Positions 48,705 through 59,099 of a DNA stretch of 64,000 nucleotides are shown here, piece by piece. The DNA is from Centroberyx gerrardi (Eukaryota > Chordata > Actinopteri > Beryciformes > Berycidae), in the NCBI RefSeq assembly GCF_048128805.1, contig NC_136000.1, forward strand, positions 8,934,854-8,998,853. The letters run 5' to 3'. The notes under the pieces are model-generated. The model did no database searches and had not been told where the DNA came from. It saw only the letters and a program-made list of their open reading frames with translations. Within the stretch, counting starts at the first letter, position 1; each line of letters starts with the position of its first letter. A program made the position numbers and the translations under genes.

Positions 48705-50211
48705 GACGGTCACCTCTCTTTGCAAGACCATCAAAGTCTGGCATCTGATGTTGAAATACGCAGCACAGAGGACAGATGTTTATCCGTCAGCCGTGATCTG
48801 TAACGTGACTTGTTGTAGTTCATCACAGAAAAAGTTTGTTCGCACACATAAGTGGAGCCAAACAAAACAAGCATCCTCTGTGCGTGCCTACGCAGGTACG
48901 GAAACTGTTTCCTTCAGTGAGCCGGAGAAGTTGTCCAGTGTGGATGTAGTGAACTTTTGTTTGAGAGCAGGGTCGCGCTGGATGTCAATCAGTTCTAGTT
49001 GCACATCCGAGGGCGCTTTCTCGCTGTCGAATGAAAGGGGAGAGGACACCAGCTCCAGTTCTCGTTCAATCTTAGCAAAGTCACACACCCAATCCGGGTC
49101 TTGCAACTCTGCAAACTCGTCAGCTTTACCGACAGTCCCCAGAAACGTCCCTATCTCTCCTCTCAACTCCCACACACGGCGAAACACCTTCCCCAGGCTC
49201 AGCCAGCGAACATTCGAGTGGTACAGCACGTCTGTGTGTTCTGTCTCACTTTCCTCCAGTAGCTGGATGAACTGGCAATGGTTAAGCCCTCGGGCCTGGA
49301 TAAAGTTAACGACTTTCACCACCGTTTTAGTGACATGATCAAGTTGCAACACAGATTCACACAGGGATTCCTGGTGAATGATGCAGTGTAGGAAGATCAA
49401 ATCTGAGTTGGGGTTGTCCTCTCTTACCTGGTCCTGTATCCTCCATCCGACGTTCTTCCCGGTGAGGTTCGGAGTGGTCACGTTCAGCAATTTAGTCCAT
49501 GGCAGGTTCAGTCTCTCCAAACGTCCTGACACCCTATTGTAGAGGTCCGATCCCCTTGTTGTCCCCCTCATCGACTCCATGGCAAGAAATTCCTCCACTA
49601 TTTCAAACCTGTCGTTGATCCCTCGAATGAAAATAAGTAGCTGGGCGGTATCTTTGATATCCGTGCTCTCATCCAGTGCGATGGAAAAATATGTGAATTC
49701 AGCTGCCCTTTTTGACAATTCAGCAGACAACTCTTCATCAATTACTTCCAGACGCCGAGTGACTGTGCGACGAGACAGACTGACGTTTTCGAACTGAGCT
49801 TTGTTGTCAGGGCACAGTATGCTAGCCGCCTCTACCATACAGTCTTTCAAAAATTCACCATCAGAGAAAGGCTTGCTCTGTTTCGCGAGCTTGTGTGACA
49901 GCATGTAGCTAACTTTCGTTGTCGATTCTTGGATGGTCGACTGCTTTGTAAAAATATTCTGCCTGGCAATTAAGTGGGAAGACAATTTCAGGGCTTTTTC
50001 TTCTTTCCCGCGATAACAAGTTTGTGGCATAGTTAGCATGCTTGGTCGAAAAATGTCTCTTGATGTTGTATTCCTTGAACACCACGATACTCTCTTGGCA
50101 TATCAAACATACTGCCTTTGAACCGACACTTGTGACGAAATATTTAGATGTCCACTCTTGGTTAAAAACGTGACATTCAGAGTCAACTTTTCTCTTTTTT
50201 GAAGCATTCAT
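48705..50211 (-). pseudogene. hAT transposase (GTF2IRD2/ZBED-like), broken
   Basis: Read on the minus strand from 50211: MNASKKRKVDSECHVFNQEW, a BED-like zinc finger, then a one-base frame break near 50000, then a 384-codon frame (50039-48888). That frame has the RNase H-like core FSIALDESTDIKDTAQLLIF, LIFLHCIIHQESLC and NVRWLSLGKVFRRVWELR, typical of domesticated and active hAT-Charlie transposases. The frame stops at 48888. A separate downstream stretch (about 48863-48720) encodes STYVCEQTFSVMNYNKSRYR, the hAT C-terminal dimerisation motif, out of continuity, so an internal deletion is likely. Non-functional. Confidence 0.85.
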
Positions 50212-50518
50212 CCTAACTCTGATTCTGTCATCACAACCGCTAACGTTACTAACCTGTCACTTGAGGTGAGCAAGAGTCAACTTGAGGCCTTAAGTGTTAG
50301 TCCAATCTAAATGTAGACAGCGCCCTCTGTTGGAATCGAGTTAAATAGCAGTACAGACTCATTGTAGTTCGCCTCGAGATTTATTAACATAATGCTGCCT
50401 TTTATTGATTTTTTGGGGGTCGTTTTGTTTTCCTTTGAGGACGTTGCGGGCCGGATTGAGATGGTCCACGGGCCGGTTCCGGCCCTGGGGCCGTATTCTG
50501 CCCATGTCTGCTAAAGAC

Positions 50519-50807
50519 CCAGCTCTTTAGTGAACACCTTTTCACCTGATGGACTGTGTAACCAAAAAAAAAAAAAAAAACCTCTTTATCTGCCTCTATG
50601 CACTCTATGCACTCTATGCATTGCCTCAATGCACTGCCTCGTAGCACCTATGTCCTGTTGGACCAGAACTTAGCTTTATGGCACTTACTCTCATTGTTCT
50701 CTCCTGACTAGAACCTTGCTTGTGTTGTATTCAAATCTCATGTGTACGTCGCTTTGGATAAAAGCGTCTGCCAAATGGGAAATTGTAATTGTAATTGTAA
50801 TTTATGC
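50519..50807 (+). mobile_element. L2-like LINE 3' end (right part)
   Basis: Resumes the LINE interrupted at 46927 (AGACCCAGCTCTTTAGTGAA) and ends with TCGCTTTGGATAAAAGCGTC and a tandem AATTGT tail, a common 3' terminus of fish L2-type LINEs. Confidence 0.7.
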
Positions 50808-51095
50808 ATCAGTGTAGGCTACTTCATGAACAGAAGTCTCCCTAATATTTTGCACATTCAGTGTATTTTGTAATCATTTCATGATTCATTCCCACTATGC
50901 AATTTTCTACTGGATTTCACTATACCAGGAACTCTAAAGTCAAGACTCATGACATGCACATTCTCTGGAAATGTTATTGCCACGCCTCCCAACCTTCTCT
51001 ACTTATTTGTCTGGCCTACAGTCGATACAATAACATCACTCCACTTGTGGCTGAAGATCATCGTTTTTCGCCTTATTTCTGGTCCCAAAGCGGAG

Positions 51096-53375
51096 ATGAA
51101 GCTTGCAGTACTTCAATCGTCAGCGTTTGTTCCAGTAAAAGAGAATAAGTGTGATGTCCTCGTTGAGACCGGCAGTCCCGCGGTGGTCCAGCACACCACC
51201 GTGAGGGTCGACCGCACCGAGCCGCTGCCCCGGGATCACATCCTCTGGTCCCTCTGCTGCCTCCTTTATGGAAACCCCCTCTGCCTTGGGTTGGCGGCGC
51301 TCTTCTACTCAATCAAGGTAAGTTATCAGTTTTAATATGAGGACAGAAAACTTACTGTACGATCTATTTGGTTTCTTTTTGCCAGGCCACCGAGGGGGGC
51401 CTGGCAAAAATAGTATTAAAAAAATAGTATTTCTCCCTATGACTGACTGACTGACTGACTGGCTGACTGACTGGCTGACTCCCAGTGGTGGAAAAAGTAT
51501 TCAAATCCTTTACGTAAGTAAAAGCAGCAATACCATGCTGGAAAAATACTTATAGTAAAAGTAAAAGTTCTGCATTCAAAAGTTTAGCTTGTAGGTCCAA
51601 CTGCTCCATATTCTCTTGGGAGTTTAAAGAGTAACTAAACCCCAAATCCGGTTTAAACTCCCAAGAGTATATGGAGCAGTTGAACCTACAACATTAAAAT
51701 ACATCTTACAGGTTAACACATCAATAATTTAACACTCTGAAAGAATGAGTATAGTTTTACTTCTACTTTTACTTCAACTCTAACAATGCAACATATTTTA
51801 TGAGCTTATTGTATGTTTTGCGTGTAAAACCTTATTCTGCAAAGTAACTAGTAACTACAGCCGTCAGATAAATATAATGGAGTAAAAACATTTCTGTAGT
51901 GGAGTAAAAGTATAAAGTCTCACAAAATGGAAATACTCAAGTTAATTGCAAGAATCTCAAAATTGTACTTAAGTACAGTACTTTATCTTTATCCCATACA
52001 TAGGCTGGCTGTGGCCCACAATATCAAAAGTTGGACAATGTATAGAAATTGATCTAAATCGATCTCTAATGCGCCTAATATGTGCACATCGCGTCATGTT
52101 TGTCATTTGGCGATGCACAGTCCAGCAGCATTGTACTCAATCTGACAGAGTGAAACAAACTTGCATGTGTGAGTAATGGTATTTGTAAACAGTATAACAC
52201 GTTTTAATCGGCGATGTGTGAAACTGCTCAACACTCAGAGAGTTAACATGAGAGCAGTGAAAAGACAGAGGCTTATTTTCCCTGTTTACCATTGGATTTC
52301 ACTGGACACTACTGTCACTGTAGGTAAAGAGTAGGCTAATTAATCCTATTGAAATTAATTGCACTGAGTCTAGTATTCAGATCACTCCAGTCCATTTTCC
52401 ATGCCACATTTTCTGCCACAGCAGCTGTTTTAGGGCAGAGGGCATTAAGAGCCTGAACATGTTGCCCTACGTCTCATTGACTTTCAACAGAATCTTCTGG
52501 AACCTACATGAAAAGAGGGTCCAGTACCATTTATGGACAGACAGTCATGGGTCAAATGGCTGCATTCGCGGTCCAACTAAACTAGGCTTGCCCAGTTTAA
52601 CTTGTTTTTATTAGGTGATTTAGTTTTATTGTATTTTATTTTGTTTCTTATAATGCCTTTTGGAGAACCAGCATTTTATTTTATTTTTTTACCAAAGAAA
52701 AGAGAGATGGCTGAAAAAGTTTGTTTTTGGAATAAACCTTCAAAACTAAAAACTGTGAATCCTTTTCCTGGACATTGGACTCTTTGGTTGGCAGCGTAAA
52801 ACCTGCCTCAGTGGCGTACTTTTAAAAAAAAAAATGTTTAGGCATTTTATGCTTTATTGATAGAGATAGGAAGGTAGGGGACAGAGAGAGAGAGAGAGAG
52901 AGAGAGGGGAGGACATGCAGCAAATGACCGCGGGCCGGATTCGAACCCGGGTCGCTGCGGAAAGGACTGAGCCTTATGGTACGCGCTATACTTTGTGAGC
53001 CACCGGGGCGCCCCTCAATGGCGTACTTTGGCACTTTTGCAGTTTAGATTTGTGTGTGTAGTTGAGCGTGGCAAATAGCCCAACACTTTGGCTATTAGGG
53101 TTATCCCCAATAGCCAAAGTGTTGGGCTATTTGCATCCCAAACCCTAATAATCCTGGTCATTGGACTCCACCTTAATCCCTATCCTATGTTGTTGTGTTT
53201 CCAGGCTAGAGACAGGAAGGTGGCAGGAGACCTGGAGGGTGCCAGAAATCACGGCTTAACCGCCCTCTGCTTCAACATGTTAGCCCTGGTCCTGGTGGTC
53301 AGCATGATCGCTACTTTCTTCGTCTTTTATGACAACATCATCAACTACATGCATCAAATCATTTCTAGTTTGTAG
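51096..53375 (+). CDS. ifitm: IFITM-like CD225 protein, copy 3
   Basis: Exon 1 is 51096-51317 and exon 2 is 53205-53375, giving 130 residues with a GTAAGT donor and a 1.9-kb intron. The N-terminus is of the MKL type (MKLAVLQSSAF). The CD225 core reads EPLPRDHILWSLCCLLYGNP LCLG and exon 2 ARDRKVAGDLEGARNHG, ending in YMHQIISSL. Relative to copies 1-2 it has SLCC and NPLC (two adjacent Cys before the loop) and the exon-2 type seen in copies 4-5, so it is intermediate between the two subgroups. The poly(A) signal is at 53608-53613. The intron holds two MITE-like repeats, a SINE and the conserved hairpin. Confidence 0.92.
51483..51990. mobile_element. hAT-type non-autonomous repeat in IFITM3 intron
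   Basis: It begins CAGTGGTGGAAAAAGTATTC and contains repeated AAGTAAAAG motifs and GTACTTAAGTACAGTACTTT toward the end, as in a very common teleost hAT-derived repeat. The expected inverted right end was not found, so it is probably 3' truncated. A palindromic element is nested at 51591-51689. Confidence 0.6.
51591..51689. mobile_element. Nested 99-bp palindromic MITE
   Basis: Inverted termini 51591-51628 and 51652-51689 match at 36 of 38 positions (GTAGGTCCAACTGCTCCATA at the left end) around a 23-bp centre. It interrupts the hAT-type repeat. Confidence 0.75.
52823..53013 (-). mobile_element. tRNA-derived SINE in IFITM3 intron
   Basis: On the minus strand it starts GGGGCGCCCCGGTGGCTCAC (A-box region) and has the B-box GGTTCGAATCC at 52937-52947, then a TC tract and an A/T-rich tail. 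The 16-bp flanking duplications CTCAGTGGCGTACTTT (52807-52822) and CTCAATGGCGTACTTT (53014-53029) differ at one base. It is not a functional tRNA: there is no cloverleaf beyond the promoter boxes. Confidence 0.88.
53071..53134 (+). other. Perfect 26-bp intronic hairpin, IFITM3
   Basis: Arms 53071-53096 and 53109-53134 are exact reverse complements over 26 bp (GCAAATAGCCCAACACTTTG at the left start) with a 12-nt loop. It lies 70 bases before exon 2. The homologous hairpins in copies 1 and 2 have one mismatch. Confidence 0.9.
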
Positions 53376-53779
53376 TGTTTGAGCTGCCTCTTGCTGTAAC
53401 ATGCCTCTGTGCTGTTTGTTGTTTTGTAGGCTACATGCTATCCTTCAACACAACAGTATTATGTTTGAAAATCGTCATTGCAAATCAGTTTCATATATTC
53501 ACCAGAGTTTGTAATTGAATCCAGATTTCCTGTAGACCAGGCCTGTGTCTCAGGAGCTCGTCATGCTGAATTCTGTTTAAAAGGAGGAGCATTCAGTTGG
53601 ATTGTGCAATAAATGTCTTCTTCCTAACCCTCTGTGTCTCTGATACTTTTAAGGTAAGAGCATGTAGTGTGATTACAGACAGGGGCATAATTTTGCACAT
53701 TTTGAATTTATATTTTATCCTGATTGTAGATAATGCTAACACTAATAAAAAAAAATTTTTTTTAATTATAGTCTGATTA

Positions 53780-53803
53780 GGGGGGGGGGGGGGGGGGGGG
53801 GGG
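53780..53803. repeat. Run of 24 G
   Basis: An uninterrupted G homopolymer stands where the other IFITM spacers read on without it (for example 43260 onward in unit 2). It may be a true expansion or an assembly junction artefact. Confidence 0.8.
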
Positions 53804-54135
53804 CGTTGCGTTGTAAGTGAGTTACTCAGATCTATTAATTATCTGGCCCCTAGATAATTTTCCAAACCCCAATATATACTGATGGATAGGACAGGAGACT
53901 TGCCTCTTTGATCTGCTGTAGACTCTTGCAAGTGGCCTCCCTTCTCATCATTACTCATTCTTGTCCAAACTGGATGCTCTTAGGATTGTGCTGCCTAGCT
54001 CGCGACAAATATTTTGCGTCTAATCAGTGTAGCCTACTTTATTAACAGAAGTCTCCATAATATTTTGTATATTCAGTGTATTGTGTAATCATTCCATCAG
54101 TTGTTTCACTCTCAGTAGTCTACGCAGTTTTGTAG

Positions 54136-54157
54136 TGGAATTTCCAAGGGAATTTCG
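54136..54157 (+). promoter_or_regulatory. Two NF-kB-like sites upstream of IFITM copy 4
   Basis: TGGAATTTCC at 54136-54145 fits the c-Rel/NF-kB consensus and GGGAATTTCG at 54148-54157 has one mismatch to it. They lie about 160-180 bases upstream of the copy 4 ATG. The corresponding segment is missing from copy 5 and differs in copy 6. Function is inferred only. Confidence 0.4.
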
Positions 54158-54312
54158 GTAGTTGTTGACACCCACGACATGCACAATTACTGGAACTGTT
54201 ATCGCCACACCTCACAACTTTCTTTACTTGCCTTGCCGAAAGTCGACGCACCAACATCAACTCCACTGGTGCGCACATCATTTTTCGCCTTATTTCTGGT
54301 CCCAAAGCCGAG

Positions 54313-57300
54313 ATGGAGCCTCCAACATATCACGAGTTAGAGTTTATTCCAATGACGGAGAGCAGGTATGAGGGACCCGCGGTGGTTCAGTACACCACCG
54401 TGAGGGTCGACCGCACCGAGCCTCTGCCCCGGGACCACATCCTCTGGTCCCTCTGCTGCCTCCTTTACGCAAACCCCCTCTGCCTCGGGTTGGCCGCGTT
54501 CTGCTACTCAATCAAGGTAAGTTGTTTATCAGTATTCATATGAGAACAGAAAAGTTAATGTGTTTGCTTTCTTTTATTTATTTTTTTGTATTTTAATTAG
54601 TTTCTTATAATGTGTGTTTGAGAGCCAGCATGCACCAGGCAGGGTAGGGGAGAGCGGGGCAAGTTGTCACATGGGTAAGTTGTCCCAGTGGCTTTATTTC
54701 TGAAACGAAATAATTTAGAGCCAAAAGTCCAATTACACAAATGTTGAGAGGTTACCTATGTTGATTACAACAGTGTAAATTAAAACACTCTGACATAAGA
54801 ACAATTTTGATACCTGAAAGTAAATAATGATAATCGTAGTGTTTTTTCTTCTTCTCATTTTGTTCTTATAAAGGAATCAAAATAATTATACATTGTTAAG
54901 CCTGCTGCCTGGGTGGTACAGGGGGTTGTAGACCCCTCCACCAGAAAACAACGAGCCTTGGAAAGGGCAGGAGCGGGGGTTAGCAAGAAACAGATGAGGA
55001 AAATAGTTTGGAAGGAAAAAAGACGGGAAATAAGGCAGAAAGAGCAGCTCGCCGAGTTCAGGAAGCCACATGCTTCACCCCGCAGAAGCTTCCTATATAT
55101 CCAGCTTGCTCGCTGCATAGGCACTTCTGCTTCCCCTTTTTGAATAGCAAGACTCTCTTCTGAAAGGGCTGCTGACTGAGAGACAATTGAAAGGTACTTT
55201 TTACTGTATCTTCTCTCTATTAAGGGAGATTGTCACTCTAAGACACAACCCGAAACTGGGAAATTGCTTAAGTTTCTCAATAACGGGAGAGTGTGAGATT
55301 TGTATTGTGTATTTACTTTAATAAGAACTCTTAAAGACAAATCCAGGACTTCTTCTTTTCTCTGCACCAGGAACCGAGAGAGGTAATCCTGCTGAGACAG
55401 CAAAAGGGGTAATATTTAGCTCTCGCTGGGGTGGACCTGTTCAACTTGGTTGGCTGAACAAGAGACAGATTAGGGTTAGGTCAAAATCTGGAGAAAGGAA
55501 AACTACTAACCTTCTCCCTTGGGGGAACTCAGGGAATGTCCCTTCCCGGCCTCTAGACCTATGGGGGCCGAGGAAACCGAGGGCCTTAGGGACGAGTGAG
55601 ACTAAACGGAGGTTATTTAAAGTGAGGCCTAGGCATAGCAAGCCTCCACCAACGTATAGCCTTTCAGGACACCCTAGGGGGAAACAAGAAACTACAACAT
55701 TATGATCATAGACTGTAAAAAAAGATGGATGTAGTGAGTGTGACGTCACCCATAGGTTTCTGAAGGGCCGTTTTGAAGCCTAAAGTTGAGTTCACGATCG
55801 GCGCCATGTTGACATTTTTTGGAGCCGGAGCAGCCAAAGTGAAGTCGAAGGTTGTCCGCAGCGCCGCAGCGCCGCAGCGCCGCAGCGCCGCAGCGCCGCA
55901 GCGCCGCTTACTATTGGTCCATAATCGGGGACCTGTCGATCACTGGACAGGCAACCTGTCTAATGTCTACACTAGGAAAACAACCCCATTTTATAACCGT
56001 TATATCCCTTTAATAACACAATTATTTTGAAAATTGGCATAAGGACACACATTAGAAGAAGTGAAATTAGCTACTGAGACCATAACCTCTTGTCGAATAA
56101 ATTTATTGACTTTATATTTTTAGCGAGAAGTTGGGTTGTGGGATTTGGAGTCTTTTTGGAGCCGGCCCCTAGTGGATGTTAGAGGAATTGCCGCCTGCCA
56201 CCACTTCCTTATTGGTTTCAAAATTCACCCGTGGTTTTGGCCGCTTGATTGTGACACATAAAAGTAAGGGTCAGCTATAACCTGCTAATAAATTTGAATG
56301 GTTTAGTCAAGCTATGTGCTCAGGGAAGGGACCTTTGTCAGTAATGACTGGTTGGGGAATGTTATCACATTGATTTCGGGGCATGTTGTCATTACTATCA
56401 AAATTGTTCTTTTTTCGGGTTACAAATAGATTTATATCAATTCTTTATTGAATAAATATTATTTTGGTACTTCAACCCACAAACCTTTGGCTTGTGCAGC
56501 AAGTGGCCTCACTGCTGGACCAACCTCAGATACAGCCACAGAGGGTAGGCTGCATAGGCAGATTCCTATAATTACTGTTTTCTTTAAGTGACTAAGAAGC
56601 CATGTTACATAATAAAACAAATCAAATTATATGTATATATATTACGTGTACATTAATATATCATACTGTTAGAAATTGTATCAGAATTTGAGTTTGTCAA
56701 AATAGACAGTTGAAAAAGTTTTTCTGGGATAAACCTTAAATTTTTTGCCTGGACACTGGACTCTTTGGTTGCCTGCATAAAACCTGCTTCAGTGGTGTAC
56801 TGTTGACACTTTTGCAGTTTAGGTTTTTGTGTGTGTGTGTGGAGTTGAGTGACAAATAGCCTAACACTTTGGCTAATATGTCCAGTTTGTATGATCCAAT
56901 TTTGAACATTACATTAAACTTGTCTGCAAGGGCGTAGAATTGGGTAGGGACAAGCGACTCTGAAATGTCCCTAGCAATTATTTTGATTGACAATAAACGT
57001 TGTTTTGTCCGTCAGTGTCTAGTCAATGTTAACAGATCGCGTTCTCTACTACGAGTCCCGCTGCATTGGTGTAGTGCATTGGAGTCCTGCGTCGGCATAG
57101 CAACGGACGCTGTAACGAAACTTTAGTATAACAGCTGTTTTAGAATGTTATTGCGTCACCCGGATAAAAATTGGCGTGACACCCCCCCAAAAAATCGCTG
57201 ATTGGCTTTGCCATTTCTTGCTAACGTATGAAATGCTGTGGGCAAGAAGAGCCAAAGCTCCGCCTACCGGCGAGTATGTGAGTGAAGACTCCATCCTATT

Positions 57301-58711
57301 TTATATTAGTAACAGTTGTGTTTAGCCATTAAAGTTAGTTTATTTAAGTACCGTGTCGCGTGCGTCTGTGTCGAGTGACGACCGTAAGTAGCCTACATGT
57401 CACAAGTGAGATTGAACAATGCTGATGTGTGCCACACTGGACAACACTGATGTAAAACAAATATGCCAACAGTTCATCTCTGTTAATGACAGGCGTAGGC
57501 ATGTGTTTGGCTCCTTCAAATAGGAGCAAGGCAGTGGACACTCAGCTGTTTGTATGTAGGGTTTGGATATAGTTTACAATATCTTATTATTATTATTATT
57601 ATTATTATTTTAAATGTAAATACAGATCGTTGGTTTGAATAGGCAACAGTACTACAGTACCTGCCTTAAAACAAAATGTGCTCTTCAAAGTCCCATTCAG
57701 CTGGCAAATTTGAGTCAAGGATTCATTAATGTGCTACACCCCTGTGTCTGTGTGTCTGTTAATGAGTGTATTGGCTACCATAACTATCTAGATCAGTGGT
57801 TCTCAACGTGGGGTCCGGGGACCACCAGCGGTCCTTGAGGGGGTTCCAGGGGGTCCCCAGCAAATTGATGAATTGTTAAACTTCAGCATTATTTAATTTA
57901 CAAATAGTTAACACAATTACAGAATGTAGAAGAATGACTGTTTTGATCTTAGTTTCACTGTTATCTCTCTACCTACAATACAGACAGTCATGGGATTCTG
58001 GATCAAAATCATATCTAACAATAAAAGTATTCTCAGATTTGGGTCCGAGAGACAAAATCTCATCAAATGGGGGTCCATGGCTCTAATGTGGACTAAACTA
58101 GGGGTCCTCGATATGAAAAAGGTTGAGAATCACTGATCTAGATGACATGAAATGGCGGTCAGAAGTCTATCATAAATGTAAAATGCCTCGGCTTCCAGTG
58201 GGGGTTACATCCCCTCCGGACCTCCCCCATTTGTGTCCCTACCAATGTCAAAATCAAACCTACGCCCTTGCTTGTCTGTACGCATCTTTAGTGAGGCTGC
58301 TGATGCCGTCTGGATTAAAATCCCTGTTCTGAACTTCTAACATTACACATGAAAAAAAAAAACACCACGCCTACCAAAAATATTAAAACTAGAACTTAAA
58401 GTAAACTAAAACTACGCCAAACCCACACTGAAACCTAACTAAAACTAAACAGCAATTGATATAAAATTTGAAAACTACATAAAAATAAAATAGAATCCCA
58501 AACCCGATGTCCCTAATCTATGCTGCTGTGTTTCCAGGCTAGAGACAGGAAGGTGGCGGGAGACCTGGAAGGTGCCAGAAAGCACGGCTCCACCGCCCTC
58601 TGCATCAACAACTTTGCCCTGATCCTGGTGGTCATCATGATCATTTTTTTCTTTGTCTTTAAAAAGACCATCATACAGTACTTCTATCTAATTTTGCATC
58701 ATTTGGATTAG
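54313..58711 (+). CDS. ifitm: IFITM-like CD225 protein, copy 4 (PPTY/YHEL type)
   Basis: Exon 1 is 54313-54516 and exon 2 is 58538-58711, giving 125 residues; the intron is 4.0 kb with a GTAAGT donor and a TTTCCAG acceptor. The N-terminus is MEPPTYHELEFIPM. It holds PPTY (residues 3-6), a PPxY motif of the kind bound by NEDD4-family ubiquitin ligases, overlapping Y6-HEL, a YxxL endocytic sorting signal. The same two overlapping signals steer mammalian IFITM3 to endosomes. The CD225 core follows (EPLPRDHILWSLCCLLYANP), then GDLEGARKHG and a long hydrophobic helix, ending KKTIIQYFYLILHHLD. The poly(A) signal is at 59060-59065. The intron is swollen by nested repeats but no lesion affects the coding exons. 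Confidence 0.9.
54641..56420. mobile_element. Composite repeat block in IFITM4 intron
   Basis: It begins GTAGGGGAGAGCGGGGCAAG followed by TTGTCACATGGGTAAGTTGTC, and similar GGGGCATGTTGTCATTACT occurs near 56377, suggesting one transposon split by other insertions. Inside, at about 54894-55440, is an LTR-like stretch starting TGTTAAGCCTGCTGCC with TATATA at about 55093. At about 55703-56190 is a dispersed-repeat-like segment with GTGACGTCACCCATAGGTTT. Boundaries and families are uncertain. Confidence 0.4.
55858..55907. repeat. GCAGCGCC octanucleotide minisatellite
   Basis: About six perfect copies of an 8-bp GC-rich unit within the IFITM4 intron. Confidence 0.9.
56728..58500. repeat. IFITM4 intron: shared intron segment plus inverted copy of the IFITM 5' flank
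   Basis: At 56728-56875 is the same intron segment as in copies 1-3 (CTGGACACTGGACTCTTTGG, then half of the hairpin). From 56883 (AGTTTGTATGATCCAATTTT) and at 58268-58500 (TTAGTGAGGCTGCTGATGCC) the sequence is the reverse complement of 28100-28345, the 5' flank of copy 1. It is interrupted at about 56935-58265 by unrelated sequence and a hAT MITE. A short form of the same inverted segment lies in the IFITM5 intron (62660-62715). Confidence 0.7.
57794..58135. mobile_element. hAT-Charlie-type MITE with perfect 8-bp duplication
   Basis: The ends are CAGTGGTTCTCAACGTGGGG and, inverted, CAGTGATTCTCAACCTTTTT. The flanks are perfect ATCTAGAT at 57786-57793 and 58136-58143, which fits the NTCTAGAN target of Charlie-type hATs. 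It is 342 bp and non-coding. Confidence 0.93.
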
Positions 58712-59099
58712 TTTGAGTGTTTGAGCTGCCTCTTGCTGTAACATGCCTCTGTGTTGTTTGTAATTGTCTATATTGTGCACAGGCACGTTGTTGTTGTTTT
58801 TTTACAACTTTTGCTGTTTCTTTTTTTTTTTCATACTATCCTTCAACACAACAGTATTATGATTTTTTACAGGTTACAGAAATCTTCATTGCAACACATA
58901 GTCCTAACATTAAGACTGCTGTGGTAGTTTATAATTCAGTTTTGATATATTCACCAGAGTTTGTAATTGAATCCAGATTTCCTGTAGACCAGACCTGTAT
59001 CTCAGCTGTTTGTCATGCTGAATTCTGTTTAAAAGGAGGAGCATTCAGTTTGATTGTGCAATAAATGTCTTCTTCCTAACCCTCTGCGTCTCTGATACT

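Larger units (their letters stand above)
46936..50510 (-). mobile_element. hAT (Charlie/GTF2IRD2-like) transposon with 680-bp inverted arms
   Basis: The ends are CGGACATGGGCAAAATACGG at 46936 and, inverted, CAGACATGGGCAGAATACGG from 50510. Flanking 8-mers CTTTAGAG (46928-46935) and CTAAAGAC (50511-50518) are imperfect duplications near the NTCTAGAN preference of such hATs. The outer 681-682 bp of both sides (46936-47616 and 49829-50510) are near-identical inverted copies, both containing the N-terminal transposase region. The rest of the transposase is on the minus strand in the right part only. It is inserted within an L2-like LINE fragment. Confidence 0.88.

Noticed and set aside
48691-49338. 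215-codon plus-strand frame
   Set aside because: It is the antisense shadow of the minus-strand hAT transposase.
52925-53013. Possible tRNA gene on the minus strand (B-box GGTTCGAATCC)
   Set aside because: It lacks a proper cloverleaf and has a TC tract, A/T tail and long target duplications, so it is a tRNA-derived SINE.
58520-58711. IFITM4 exon 2 as a separate single-exon gene
   Set aside because: The 4-kb gap is filled with repeats, the TTTCCAG acceptor and frame match the other copies exactly, and no start-containing first exon lies closer.
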